64,000 bases of DNA. Source: Achatina immaculata (taxonomy: Eukaryota; Mollusca; Gastropoda; Stylommatophora; Achatinidae). Location of the stretch: the NCBI GenBank assembly GCA_009760885.1, contig CM019718.1:30687530-30751529 (forward strand), in the 5' to 3' direction. This document shows positions 1 to 12,800 of this stretch, piece after piece. Within the stretch, counting starts at the first letter, position 1. The number at the start of each line of letters is the position of its first letter. A program made the translations under genes and the position numbers. The notes under the pieces are model-generated. The model was not told where the DNA came from. It saw only the letters and a list, made by a program, of their open reading frames with translations, and did no database searches.

Positions 1-341
1 ATCGACGTATCATTGGGCATTCAGGCATCCTTCAATTTGCACCAGGTCACTTCTTCCCATGAAGTTGATCATCTCCCAAATCAGTACACCTCCACCGCCA
101 TGAGGAGGAGCCTCATCCACTCAGTTATGGACTCTGCAGTAAACTCTTCTGTCTGTTGTGTTTTTTTAGAGAGGATGGGGATGTAAATGAGATGGAGGAA
201 CGAACAGGTCCAGAAACAGACTTAGCAGAGTTAGTGGATCATTTGGGAAAGCATATTATAGAAGTTTCCCCACAAGAAATAAATTGAAAATACACCAGGC
301 CTTTAGCTTAACTTTGTAATGACAGTTTCAGGTGCAGATTC
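1..341 (+). CDS. Possible terminal exon(s) of an unidentified upstream gene
   Basis: A polypyrimidine run followed by AG at 168-169 makes a plausible splice acceptor. It opens a frame from 170 to a TGA at 285-287. The encoded segment is acidic (EDGDVNEMEERTG, then DLAELVDHLGKHIIEV) and has protein-like composition. A donor-like CAG|GT at 45/46 would join in phase to an open frame running from the window start (codons from position 2), giving a 124-bp intron. I do not recognise the protein. The stop codon means it cannot be an upstream exon of the hnRNPU-like gene. Positions 288-341 would be 3' UTR or intergenic. Without a homologue or transcript this remains a suggestion. Confidence 0.3.
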
Positions 342-984
342 CCCCCTGGGAACGACTGTGTTAAGAACACACTTATCTTAACGTAGTCTTTGTGAGACAG
401 GGAACATATATCTGTTTGCTTAAAAACTCTGACCTACTTCTGTAGCCCAGAAACCTGTAGCAATCAACACTAATTGTAACTGTTATTTTTGTAAAATGTA
501 ATGTCAGGTTGGTGGACAGATGGGGACATGGAGATCGCTGTCAGGGATGAGGAAAATCTGGTGTGAAACCAGTGAACCCAGGACGTGACTAGCCTGTGGG
601 TCTTAACAGCAATGGCTATCAGAATGATTTAAACAAAACAGAGCCGGCAGACTATAGGTGGCAGGGAATGGATATCGTTGAGGCACTCATTGGAATCCTC
701 ATCCCAGAGTCAGAGTATCTCTCTGGAACTGTCTCAAAGCCGTCTGGCCAGCCAGCCTTGCGTACTGGATCTGATGTGGAGAAGGGGTTTAAGTACAACC
801 ACCAGAGGCTGGAAAACCAAGTTTTGGTCAGGCCAGCTTACACCACTGTCTTCATGGCAGTCCAAGCAAGACCACAACCTGCCCTAGCAAGTAAAGGTGC
901 TGAAGTTGGAGGTACCCAGCCAAAAGGTGCATCGCAAAAATCAGGGTACCATGCATCATTGCCAGTGTGGTAAGAAGAAGAAGA
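342..984 (+). mobile_element. 643-bp retro-insert with (GAA)n tail and 12-bp target-site duplication
   Basis: The insert is bounded by the direct repeat AGGTGCAGATTC at 330-341 and 985-996, and its right end is a short (GAA)n run. These are hallmarks of target-primed reverse transcription. The body has no recognised RT or endonuclease. A 125-codon open frame at 596-973 shows no familiar motif and I do not call it a gene. The element is probably a non-autonomous or 5'-truncated retroposon mobilised by a LINE with a GAA tail, such as the one at 8682-10670. Confidence 0.65.
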
Positions 985-1093
985 AGGTGCAGATTCTATT
1001 ATAATATAGGGAAATAGAAGGGATTTAGAGACAAATGTGCACTGGATGATGACGGTGAATCACAGTGGCTCCTACCAGGCAAGATTTGTTCTA

Positions 1094-3200
1094 TCACAAT
1101 GACCCCAGCCAAACAGTAAGCATCTCACCACATGATAACCTCAACCAGACAAGAAGTGTCTTACCACACAGTGACCCTAGCCAGAGAAGGTCTTACCACA
1201 CAGTGACCCCAGCCAGAGAATGTCTTACCACACAGTGACCCCAGCCAGAGAAGGTCTTACCACACAGTGACCCCAGCCAGAGAATGTCTTACCACACAGT
1301 GACCCCAGCCAGAGAAGGTCTTACCACACAGTGACCCCAGCCAGAGAAGGTCTTACCACACAGTGACCCCAGCCAGAGAAGGTCTTACCACACAGTGACC
1401 CCAGCCGCTGTTGGCGAGATTTTTCAGTTACCGTGCGTGGAGCGGTGCTCCTCCCGGCCAATGAAGAAAGATGCAAATGAGGTTGCCGTGCAGCATCACT
1501 GCGGAAAAGGTGGTAGAAAGGATAAAGCGAAGCAAACAGTCAAATCACGGCACCTCTGGTCTGGAGGTCAGCCACGTCCTGAGTGCAGTCATATCGGGTG
1601 AAATGCATGAATCGGCTTGTCCCAGAGGTTAAGACACTGCTGGCGAGACTCTTCGAATGCCGCACGTGGAGCAAAGCTCCTCCCTGTCAAGGAAGAAATG
1701 CAGAAAAGAAATAAAGGTTGCTGTGCGATGCCGATGGGAAAGGTGGTGGAAAGGATAAAGTGAAGTTTAATCGGTATGTCCAGTAGTATCGCTACGAGAG
1801 CTATACATACCACGGCACCTCTGCTCTAGAGGCCGGCCACGTCCAAAATACACCTACACTGGTGAAATATGCCTAAACCGGCACACACCAGGGGTGGAAC
1901 TTGATGGCCAGACATGTCATACCACCTCTGCTCTAGAGGCCGGCCACGTCCAAAATACACCTACACTGGTGAAATATGCCTAAACCGGCACACACCAGGG
2001 GTGGAACTTGATGGCCAGACATGTCATGCCACCTCCGCTCTAGAGGTCGGTCACACCTGATATACACCCATACTGGTGAATTTTGCCTAAACCGGCTCAC
2101 GCCAGGGGTGAATCTTGAAGGCTATGCATGTCACAGTACCTCTGCTCTAGAGGTCGGTCACGTCCCAAACACGCCCATACTGGGATAATATGCCCAAACC
2201 GGCTCAACCCAAGGCTGGAAGTCACTAGTGGTGAGGATTCGTCCTCCTGGACAAAAGCTCCATCCTGGTCACAACTAGGAAGGGTAGCGGCCACAACCGC
2301 AAAATGCTGAAGTCGGAGACACTGGACCAGGGCAGTCTAGATAGGCAACCACCTCTCATCCGGCGGGGATGTTTGCGTATCCTAATCACGCTGAGGTTTT
2401 CCGTTGAGGAAGTCCAACTCTGGACTAGATGGGCAACCACCTCTCACCCGGCGGTGATACATGGGTATCTCAAAACACGTCGTGGTTTTCCGGTGAGAAA
2501 GTCCAACTCTGGCCTGGGTGGGCTACTGCCTCTCACCCGGCGGGGATGCACTGATATCCTAAACACGTCGATGTCTTCCGGTGAGAAAGTCCAACCCTAG
2601 ACTAAACTGGTGCAATGAAAACCACAGTATCACACAATCCCGCTTCTGAGACCCACCAAGAATACAGGCTAAAGCCCTGTGATACTCTGAACCCCTTGTG
2701 GTCCTCTCGTGGATCTCGTGTGGTCCTTTCGGGGATCACACAGGAGACCACGGGACCTAACGAGGACCACAGCCGTAAATTCAGTAGGATCACAGTGCGG
2801 TTTTGGTGGTAGAAGCGAATGAAGAAGAAGAAGTGACCCTAGCCAGAGAAGGTCATACCACACAGTGACCCCAGCCAGAGGTCTTACCACACAGTGACCC
2901 CAGCCAGAGAAGGTCTTACCACACAGTGACCCCAGCCAGAGAAGGTCTTACCACACAGTGGCCCCAGCCAGAGAAGGTCTTACCACACAGTGATCCCAGC
3001 CAGAGAAGGTCTTACCACACAGTGACCCCAGCCAGAGAAGGTCTTACCACACAGTGACCCCAGCCAGAGAAGGTCTTACCACACAGTGACCCCAGCCAAA
3101 CACAAAGTATTCTACCATACAGTGACCCCAGCCAAACACAAAGTATTCTACCACACAGTGGCCCTAGCCAAACAAGAAGCATCCTACCATACAATTAAGC
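1094..3200. repeat. 32-bp minisatellite split by an insertion
   Basis: Units of 32 bp (core GTGACCCCAGCCAGAGAAGG followed by TCTTACCACACA) run from 1094 to 1406 and resume at 2833-3200. Spacing measured between units at 1203 and 1235 is exactly 32. Edge units are more diverged, with AAACACAAAGTATTC-type variants after 3090. The interruption is the retroposon at 1407-2832. No coding role is supported; open frames here are repeat artefacts. Confidence 0.9.
1407..2832 (+). mobile_element. Composite non-coding retroposon, copy 1
   Basis: This is the longest of three related copies (others at 25341-26468 and 47259-48172). It begins with GCTG(T)TGGCGAGAT and ends GAATGAAGAAGAAG. A 12-bp target duplication (GTGACCCCAGCC at 1395-1406; GTGACCCTAGCC at 2833-2844) flanks it. 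Inside are about four subrepeats of ~106 bp, each carrying the palindrome CTCTAGAG (near 1822, 1928, 2036, 2142). They are followed by about three ~87-bp subrepeats around CCACCTCTCACCCGGCGG. Reading frames are not conserved between copies, so I treat it as non-coding. No tRNA-like A/B boxes were recognised. The 3' end resembles the tail of the LINE at 8682-10670. Confidence 0.75.
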
Positions 3201-3724
3201 AACTCTGGGGAGGCATCACCACAGAAAAAAGGCTGAACCAGGACCAGAAGGAATGCTGGACATGCCCAGTAGAAATATGTAAGCAGACTAGGCCTGAGTG
3301 ATGAACTGTGCAGTTTGAAAAGACAAAACTAAGCCATTGTATTCAGGCTGTGAACAGACCATACCACCTTAATCAGAATTAGAAAAAACTACAGAACTTA
3401 ATGCAGACAGTTATAATGAGAATGAAACATTTGAACACTTCCTACTTAAATGAGCAGTGACTAAAACTGTGTCCAAGATATCCCACAATTAAAAACTACT
3501 ACGGTTAAAATACTGAGCTACAAAAGTTCCTCACAGTGGCATCAACTGTCAAGAGCTTTAGCAAGCTTTCACAGGGGAGATCCATCACCTCAGCATAAAG
3601 TTGGACAGGTTTTGTTTTAACCTCTAGAGAGTCTGTGGTTGAAAGCTCTGAAGAGACAGATATTACATACATTGTATCTGCTTTAGTGTTGTTTGTCACG
3701 ATTTCATCTTATCCTATATTGCAG
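3201..3724. other. Unassigned sequence before the first recognised hnRNPU-like exon
   Basis: AT-rich single-copy-looking DNA, presumably intronic to the hnRNPU-like gene. The branch/polypyrimidine region just before 3725 ends in TATATTGCAG. I looked for a SPRY-like exon here and found none. Confidence 0.5.
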
Positions 3725-3847
3725 GTTGTGATGATGGTGGGGCTCCCTGGTGCAGGCAAGACGTACTGGGTAGACAACTTTGTTGCCGCAAATCCAGACA
3801 AGCGTTACAATGTACTTGGTACCAACAACATCATTGATAAAATGAAG
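3725..3847 (+). CDS. HNRNPUL: hnRNPU-like exon 1 of window: Walker A
   Basis: Acceptor TTGCAG ends at 3724 and the donor GTGTGT starts at 3848. The exon is 41 codons, phase 0 at both ends. It holds [13 protein letters not shown], the nucleotide-binding P-loop, then [14 protein letters not shown]. The P-loop residues G, GK and T are all present, so nucleotide binding is probably retained. Confidence 0.93.
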
Positions 3848-6800
3848 GTGTGTTTGTATTGTAGCCAAAGTATTTGCTAGCTGAGAGTAAGGAGGCGGTC
3901 TCGTCCACAAGATGAGACCACAGAGGTTATATGTATATCTTACATCCTTCCCATGTCATTAAACATCACATAGGGCTTGCATGATGGTTCACTAAGTTTT
4001 TCTGTTTTTGGCGAGCTTTTCAATCTCATCAAGGGATTTTATGGCTACAAATTCTAATTTGGCTTCTCTTAACAGTGTCCTCGTTAGAGTTTCTTGTGGT
4101 CAAACTCTTTTTCTTTGACCTGTTGTGTTCCACTTGTTAGCTTGTTTTGGGATTCTCTATCTTTTTCTTCTCATCATGGGACCGGTATATGTCCATCTCC
4201 TTTTTCTGACCACCCATGAGACAGGTTGTTGTTCAGTCATCTGCCTTATCTTTGCGTTATTCTTGAATTCGTTTTAGTTTATACCAAGTATTTTCCTTAG
4301 GCATTTGTTTTCATTAGAGTCTAATTTCTTGTCTATCTCTTTAGTTGTTTTCCAGCTTTCACGTGCATAAATCAGGATGGATATTACATTTGAATTGAAT
4401 AATCTTAACTTGGTTTTTGTGCTTACAACTTTTGAGTGCCATATATGAGGTGTGTTCAGAAAATAATGCACCACATCATTTTTTCAGCTAATAATGAAGA
4501 TAGTAGCATGAAATTTTTGCACACTTCAGATAGGGCATGTGCCGATTGTGTGAACCAAATTGCACCACAACCGGCTGCCCTGATTGTTGAAATGGAGCGT
4601 GTTAGCAACTTGTGGTATAATCAGTGAATTGTGATAGAATTTCTCATTGCAGAGAAGGAAACTGTTGTGAACATTCACAAGCATTTATGTAATGTGTATG
4701 GAAGTTTTGCAGTCAACAGGAGTACAGTCAGTAATTGGGTTCAAAGAATTAAAAAATCAATAAGTGGAGATAAGGAGTTGCATGATTGGCCGCGCTGTGG
4801 ACGTCCTGCCATAGCCACCAAGGCAAAAATGTTGAAATGCGCTGAGGGCATTATTCTTACTGATAGGCGTATCACTACTCAACAGTTGGCCTTAATGCTG
4901 TCAGTCGGCTATGGTAGTGCAAATGCAGTTATAAAAGCTCATGGATTTCTTAAGGTTTGCGCAAGATGGGTTTCTTGAAGTCTCACAAATAACCATCGGT
5001 TGCAAAGGAGAGCAATTTCTTCTGAATTGTTGGAACGTTTCAATGCTGAGGGAGAGAACTTTTTGGCTAAGATCGTAAAAGGTTACGAAACATGGGCACA
5101 TCATTTTGAACCTGAGACAAAAAGACCCTCAATAGAGTGGCATCATCTGCAGTCACCACGAAGAAAGAAATTCAAGACAACTCTTTCAGCAGGAAAGGTC
5201 ATGATCACTGTCTTCTGGGACATTGAAGGTGTGCATCTTGTGGATGTTATGCCAAGAGGAGAGATAATCAATTCGCAAGCTTACATTAAGACACTGAAAA
5301 AACTCAATCAGTGTTTTTGCAGAGTTTAGAGGCACAAGAATCCAGCAGACCTGCTTCTCTTTCACGACAATGCACGCCCTCACACAAGTCTGGCAACACG
5401 GGATGCAGTCACCAAAGTGGGTTAGACTGTACTACCCCATCCATCCTATAGTCCTGATTTGGCACCTCAGATTTCCATATGTTTGGTCTGCTTAAAGATG
5501 CACTTCTAGGGATAAGATTTGAAGATGATGAAGGAGTGATTCATGCAGTGAAGAAATGGCTACATAATCAAGAGAAAATCTTGTACGAGCTAGGAATACA
5601 TGCACTTGTTTCACACTGGCATAAAGCCATACAAGTTGATGGGGGTTATGTTGAATAATACTGATGTTTACATGACATATCTATGTATATTGTGTATAAA
5701 TTTCATGCTTTTTGATTTTTTTCTGATACATAAAAAAAAAAAAGGCTTTGGGGTCCACCCAGCCTCTAAAAATGGGTAAGAGTAATCTGGGAAGGTATAT
5801 GTGGCCAGGCATGATACAGACCACATTATACTTTCATGTGCCAAAGGTCTTGGAAATAGGACCTAACACTGTATCCCTAATATGTCTTAATGGCATGGAA
5901 ATGGGAATTTTACTTACTGCTATTGCTGGTTGCATTACATTTAATTATGTGCATTTTGACTCATTACATTTAATTATATGCATTTTGTGTGACTATGAGG
6001 TTTGTAAAATTTACTTCTTTTTTAAAAATCTTTTTTTTTTTTTGGCCTGCTAAAATGAAAAGGTTGTTCACATCAGGTCTAGATTATGTTAGTAGTTGTA
6101 CATTTTGTTATTTCTTTTCTTTCCAGGTAATGGGTTTACCAAGGAAGCAAAACTATACCGGTCGTTGGGATCACCTAATTGACAAGGCCACCAAATGTCT
6201 GAATAGGCTGATTGAGATAAGTGCTCGCAAGAAACGTAACTACATCATTGATCAGGTAAGAAGAATTTGTTCACTGTAATTCTGTTTTGGAATAAAGGAT
6301 TTTCAGTGCATTCGTTCTGCAGACTTCAAGGTCATAGCATTTAATTAATGTGACTTTTAAAATTTTTTAATGAACAGACAAATGCACATGGTATACAAAA
6401 CCTTTTTTTTTGTTGTCTTTTTCTTACTTTTTTCCCCCTTTCTCTCATTTTTTAAAATCCCTTAGTTTCACTTAACACTTGTACAGATGGATGCCAGCTT
6501 TAGCTCCAACATATGTACATCTGGACTTATGTGAAACTTTTCTGATATGCACCAAAAAAAATTGTGAAATGTAATGGAACAAACTAGTAATATAAAATTC
6601 TGCCTATTAGGATATAGCAGAACATGGTTCTGAATTACATAAAAATGACTCATGCATAGGATCGCAGAATGATCCACTTGCATAAGTAGGAGACTTTCTG
6701 TAACAAGGAAGATCAGTCTCATTTGTAGTGGTGGTGGATTTCAAGATTGCAATTTGTAAGTAGTTTTAGCACATAAAGCTTAGTGGCAAGGATGGAAGGT

Positions 6801-9800
6801 TCATTGTAGTTGTTAGTCTCTGAAAATGGAAGGATGACCACATGCAGTCCTAGGCGCACCGGATTACACTGCATACATGGTGATTGTGTATGAAAAAAGT
6901 CCTGATATAAAACACACATTGTGTGTCTACACCTCCAGTACAACACCCTTAGCACCCATCACCATACCATTATGGAATCAGGCCAGAGTGTACATAGTTA
7001 AGAGGGGACAAAAAAAGAAAAAATAGATTCTAGTTGGAACAAAAAGAAAGTGATATGTTAGATGAAATAGATAATGAGTGGATGTTTTATTTTGTATCTT
7101 TATGTGAGATAAAATTAGACAGTTGATTCAGCTCAGTTAAAGAAATTATTGTAGGCATTTAATCATCTCAGTTACAGAAATTAATGATTAAATCATCTCA
7201 GTTACAGTAGTTATTGTGGACATTGAATTATCTCAGTTACAGAAATTAATATAGACGTTCGATCATCACAGTTACAGAAATTAATGTGGACATTGGATCA
7301 TCTCAGTTACAGAAATTAATATAGACATTGGATCATATCATTTACAGAAATTAATGTAGACATTGGATCATCTCACTTACAGAAATTAATGTGGACATTT
7401 GATCATCTCATTTACAGAAATTAATGTGGACATTGGTTCATATCAGTTACAGAAATTAATGTGGACATTTGATCATCTTAGTTACAGAAATTAATGTGGA
7501 CATTGGTTCATATCAGTTACAGAAATTAATGTGGACATTTGATCATCTAAGTTACAGAAATTAATGTGGACATTGGTTCATATCAGTTACAGAAATTAAT
7601 GTGGACATTGGATCATCTCAGTTACAAAACCACTAAAGAAGATAAGCTCTACGGTTCCATACATGAGTTACAAAAAACAGTGAAATTTATCCAAGAGACA
7701 GGACTGCAGATATAGACAGACAGTGCGAACGAAGAAGAAGAAGAAGAAGATCTCAGTTACAGAAATTAATGTGGACATTGGTTCATATCGGTTACAAAAT
7801 TAGTGTGGACACTGATTCATCTCAGCTACAAAAATTAGTATGGACATTGGTTCATATCAATTACAAAAATTAATATGGACACTGGTTCATATCAGTTACA
7901 GAAAGTAGTGTGGACATTGGTTCATATCAATTACAGAAATTAATGTCGACATTGGTTCATATCAGTTACATAAATCAACCTGAACACTTGATTCATCTCA
8001 GTTGCAAAAGTGAAACTGGACCCTTGATTCATGTAGTCACAGAAATGAAACAGGAGTCATGATTTGTCTCAGTTATGAATCACACTGCTTGTGTGAGTCA
8101 TTTCATTTGTAAAAATCAGTGTGGACATTATATTAATCTCATTTACAGTAGAAATGTCACCTTGTACAATATAGCCAAAAGAGTTTTAAATATGAAATTA
8201 TCAGGCAGTGGAGCAGAATCCATTGACCGTAAGCTTTCACAGAATACATTAAAATGTTGAAACTCACGTAACATGTTGCTTGTATGTGGTGTATCTGAAA
8301 AGTTTGGTGAATGGTATCAGAAAACAAAAAAAACAGAAGATACAAACAAATTACCTTTATTGGCCTTCAAAATAATTGCCATCCTTCATACCACACTTTT
8401 GGCAATGTTCATAAAGCTTCTGGAAACTCATCAAAGGCCTCTTTAGGAATTGATCGCAGAACTGCTATCACCCATTCTTGGATTGCTGCCACATCCACAA
8501 AATGTGCACCTGTCATGACGCTTTTCACGCAGGGAAACAGAAGTCTGCAGATGCCAGATCAGGGAAGTACGGTGGATGAATGAGAACAGAGCACTCCATG
8601 CTGAGCCAAGAATTGCAACATCCACTGTCCAGTCCTGTGCAACTCTGGCTGAACATGGTGGATGAGTCATAGCAACCATTTTCCAAGAGAAAAACCTTGT
8701 ACTAGCAGCGTGGATAGACCTGAAGAAAGCCTTTGATAAAGTATGGAAAAAAGGTCTGTTGTGGAAACTAAGAAACTGCAATGTGAATGGAAGACTGTAC
8801 AACTGGATAAAGTCCTATTTACACAATAGAAGAGCTAGAGTAGTAATGGATGGACACAAAAGCCAGAAAGTACTTCTGCGACACGGTGTACCACAAGGAG
8901 GAGTCCTTTCGCCTACACTATTCCTTGTATTCATTAATGACCTGGTCAAGGAACTTCCCTATGGAATCAAAGCAGCACTGTATGCAGATGATCTGGTCAT
9001 GTGGTGTACAGATGAATATGCGACAGTTGCTACACAGAGACTCCAAAGAGCAGCAGACATCTTGACATCATGGACAAACAAATGGTGTGTAAGTATCAAC
9101 ACAGAGAAATCAAGTACCACTCTGTTCACCCTCTCATCTAAACAGAAAGCAGGTAAGATCTTTGTAAATGAAATACCCTTAAGGATGGACAACCAACCCA
9201 CTTACTTAGGAGTGACTCTTGACTCAAAACTGACTTGGAAGCAACACATCAACAGTGCAGAAGCAAAAGCCAGAAGAAAACTAGCCATATTAAGAAAATT
9301 GAGTGGGACTACATGGGGAGCTAGTGAAAGAATCCTCAAGAATGTATATCAGCAAAGTATTCTACCACATTTAGAATATGGCTCAACATCTTGGTGCACA
9401 GCATCAAACACTACGCTGCATAATCTAGACAAAGTTCAAAATCAGTCACTACGGATTATCACAGGTGCCATGAGGTCCACACCAATAGTAGAAATGCAGA
9501 AAATAGTTGGTGTTCAGCCGCTAAAGGAACGTAGAGACACAAAGGTCATGACCATGGGAGAAAAATTCCTTAGCTCTGTAAGCCATCCCCTGAAGGAGAG
9601 ATTCAATAACTTGGCATTAGGACGGCTTAAAAGAAGCAGCTTCATTCATCAGGCCAAGCGTATGCGTAAGCTGATACCTGACCTTCCAACTGTAGTCACT
9701 CCATTATCATCTGTACCAGAGCATACACCATGGAAAGAAGCAGATTATACACAAATAACTATTCAGACTGAAGTGAAAGGTGTGCAGAATGGTGAGATGC

Positions 9801-12800
9801 AGAGCAGTCTTGTAAGATCAATAGCCACACTTAGTGTTCTAGATGACAAATATCCATGTGACACCTGGATACGTGTGTATACAGATGGATCTGCACATAA
9901 TGCCATAAAAAATGGTGGGGCAGGAGCATATATTGAATATCCAAACAACACCATTGACAAGATTTCCATACCCACTGGTAAATACTGCAACAACTTTGAT
10001 GCAGAAGTTAGGGCAATTATTGCTGCAGTTGAAAAACTATCAGACTCCAGAATTGATACATGTCCTGTAGTAATTCTCACAGATGCAAGATCAGTACTGG
10101 AGGCTCTTCAGTGCAACAAACTACCAGACCTTAAGGATGCCTTGTCAAAAATTGGCTTACAACATGGAGTCACTTTGCAGTGGATTCCCTCCCACTGTGG
10201 GATACCAGGCAATGAGAAAGCTGACCATCTGGCTAAAGAGGGCACTGAAATGGAGCAACCAGACATACCAGTCACCTATAATCAGAAGAAAAGCATGATA
10301 AAAACCTACAGGAAGCCACAAACACCACCACATGATGACTATCACATGCTAAACAGAAAGGAACAAGTCACCATCTTCCGTCTCCGAACAGGACACAGCC
10401 GACTCCGAAGTCATATGTATACAAAGTTTAAGGTTGGTACTACTAATCTATGTACATGTGCCCAGGTGCCCCAAACCGTGGAACATATCCTCCAGAACTG
10501 CATCAACTACGAGACACTGAGAAATAATTACTGGCCCAGTGAAACCACTAAAGAAGATAAGCTCTACGGTTCCATACATGAGTTACAAAAAACAGTGAAA
10601 TTTATCCAAGAGACAGGACTGCAGATATAGACAGACAGTGCGAACGAAGAAGAAGAAGAAGAAGAAGAAGATAGCAACCATTTAAAAATTTCCTTGTAGA
10701 ATGCAGCTTTCAAGGTTTGAACTGCAGTAACAAATTCCTTGTGGATGATGCCATTGTTGTCAAAAGAGGTGATCAACAATGTTTTGACTGTGGACTTTTG
10801 CAGGCAACTCTTTTTGGGTCACAGGGAGCACGGTGGATGCCATTCCATCAATTTTTGCTTGGATTCTGGGTAGCACCAGGTCTCATCTGCTCACGGCTTC
10901 TGTCCCATACATTTGCACCAACATTTCATTTGTCTCCGTCAGCGTTTTCCCCACTTTGCAGCAAACTTGATATTCACTCGTTCCATTGCACTATTACCTC
11001 TCACACTGACCTCGTTCAGCTGCCTGCAGTGGGCTTACCTTGTCGGTCACATGTACTCCGTGCTAGGTGGCACTTTTCGACATGTCTCTGAATAGCCATG
11101 TGCATGGCCACACACCTGGCCCATGTCGCCGTTGAGATATCGGACCATTCACCGAACTTTTTAGACACGCCTCGTACATCTGCAGATATGCAAAAAAGTA
11201 TATATGGATTCACTTTTGTAAAACTGGGAGAAATAACTTCACTTGCTAGGAACAAGCTTTGCATTTGTGGTTCTTTTTTGTGTCTTAATTGGACATCATT
11301 TTCCTGTCTTATATCTAATGGCTCTATGTTTGCATCAATTTCACATGCAGCTGTGGGTGTTGATCTCATTGCCCCACAAATGAAATGAACAGCTTGGTTC
11401 TGGATTCTGTCTACTTGTTTTTGGAGCTCTTGATGCTGTGACCTGTAGGTGGAGATTGTAATCTATTATAGATGTAACATATCCTGTGTACAGTTGTCTG
11501 AGTTTTGCTTTGTTAGCTCCTCAGGATGTACTTGCAAGTCACTTGAGTGAGTTTGTCTTTTGGATGCTTTTTCTGCTAGTCCATCCATGAACTTTTTAAA
11601 TTTCAATTTTCTGTCTAGTTTCACACCGAGGTATGTTGGATTTTTTCTCTCATGATGTGAGCACCATCAAGAGTTATTTTCAGTTCAGTCTTTGCTAATT
11701 TGTTGCTAAGAGTGAAGACTTCCAGAAATTGCAATAGGCTGATATAGTGAGGAGGGCTCTATTAAGTCTCTCAGCAGCCAGCTGCAGGTCTGTTCCACTA
11801 GTCCATATGACAAGGTCATCGGCAAACATGGCTTTGTGGGTGTTCAGTAGATTGGGGAGGTCACTTATAAAGATTGGGACAAGGTGCAGCTAAGAGCAGA
11901 ACCTTGTGGCAGACCTTCCTCCAGGGTGCATTTGACAGTCTGTTATTGACCTGAGGTTGTTGACATAGATTTTATCTTTGAAAGTTGTTAAAATGCCATG
12001 GAACTGAGCAGTTGGATCTGTTGCTTAACTTTGACTGGCTATATCAAGAAGATGAACAGAAGCAAATGTTTAGCTACTAAGCTTCATGTAATAACTTTGA
12101 AGAGAAAGGGATTGTCATAGCTATCTTCATGTCATAAGACTTACACATATACCATGAGCTGATGCCTACACAGTGACCAAGGATTCAGAGCCAGGTCCAC
12201 AATTTGTAAGAAAGAATTTATTTTGAGAAATGTTGGAAATAAGTCAAAATATCTTCTATCTAAGATGCTGTCTCACATAGATTTCTTAGTTGGCCTTTTC
12301 TCAGTGTAGCCATAGCCACATTCAGTGTCACTGGACTATACGCTATAAGCTGTCTGTCTGTTATTAAATATCTGAAATGCTCAGAATGCTAGTCCTTATC
12401 ACTGAGCAAGATGCTCATACTTTATGAATGAGGACAAAAAAAAAACCAGAGTAGCAGGTGAGGGTATTAAAATGTTATGTGTGAAAATGCTTTATGCATG
12501 CCACTTATTTATTTTGTGGAAGTGGATGATGAGAACAGACAAGACATTTTCAGTCTTTATAATAAAGCTGTCATTTGCTGTTTTAGAGTTTCATAAATTC
12601 ATATGCTCACCTGAATGAAACCAGTTATTTATTTTTTAAAAATCCCTTAATTTTGCCAAACATTCTAGAAGCTCCTCAGCATTCTGATAAAGTCCTGCCA
12701 TTAGTTACATGGTGCCAGCTTTATTTGGCCATAACATGTCCATCTTTCATAACTTTTTACCAACTGTTCAGTTGGTGCAGCCAAAGCCTTCCTGTTTGTT

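Noticed and set aside
2304..2600. 98-codon frame in composite retroposon copy 1
   Set aside because: The same start is found in copy 2, but the frame diverges through indels, so it is not under coding constraint.
3635..3724. 5' extension of the first hnRNPU-like exon upstream of 3725
   Set aside because: The frame is open, but the sequence loses family similarity exactly at the AG of 3723-3724, which has a proper pyrimidine tract.
7120..8070. CRISPR-like array
   Set aside because: Repeats are direct tandem units without unique spacers, in an animal intron.
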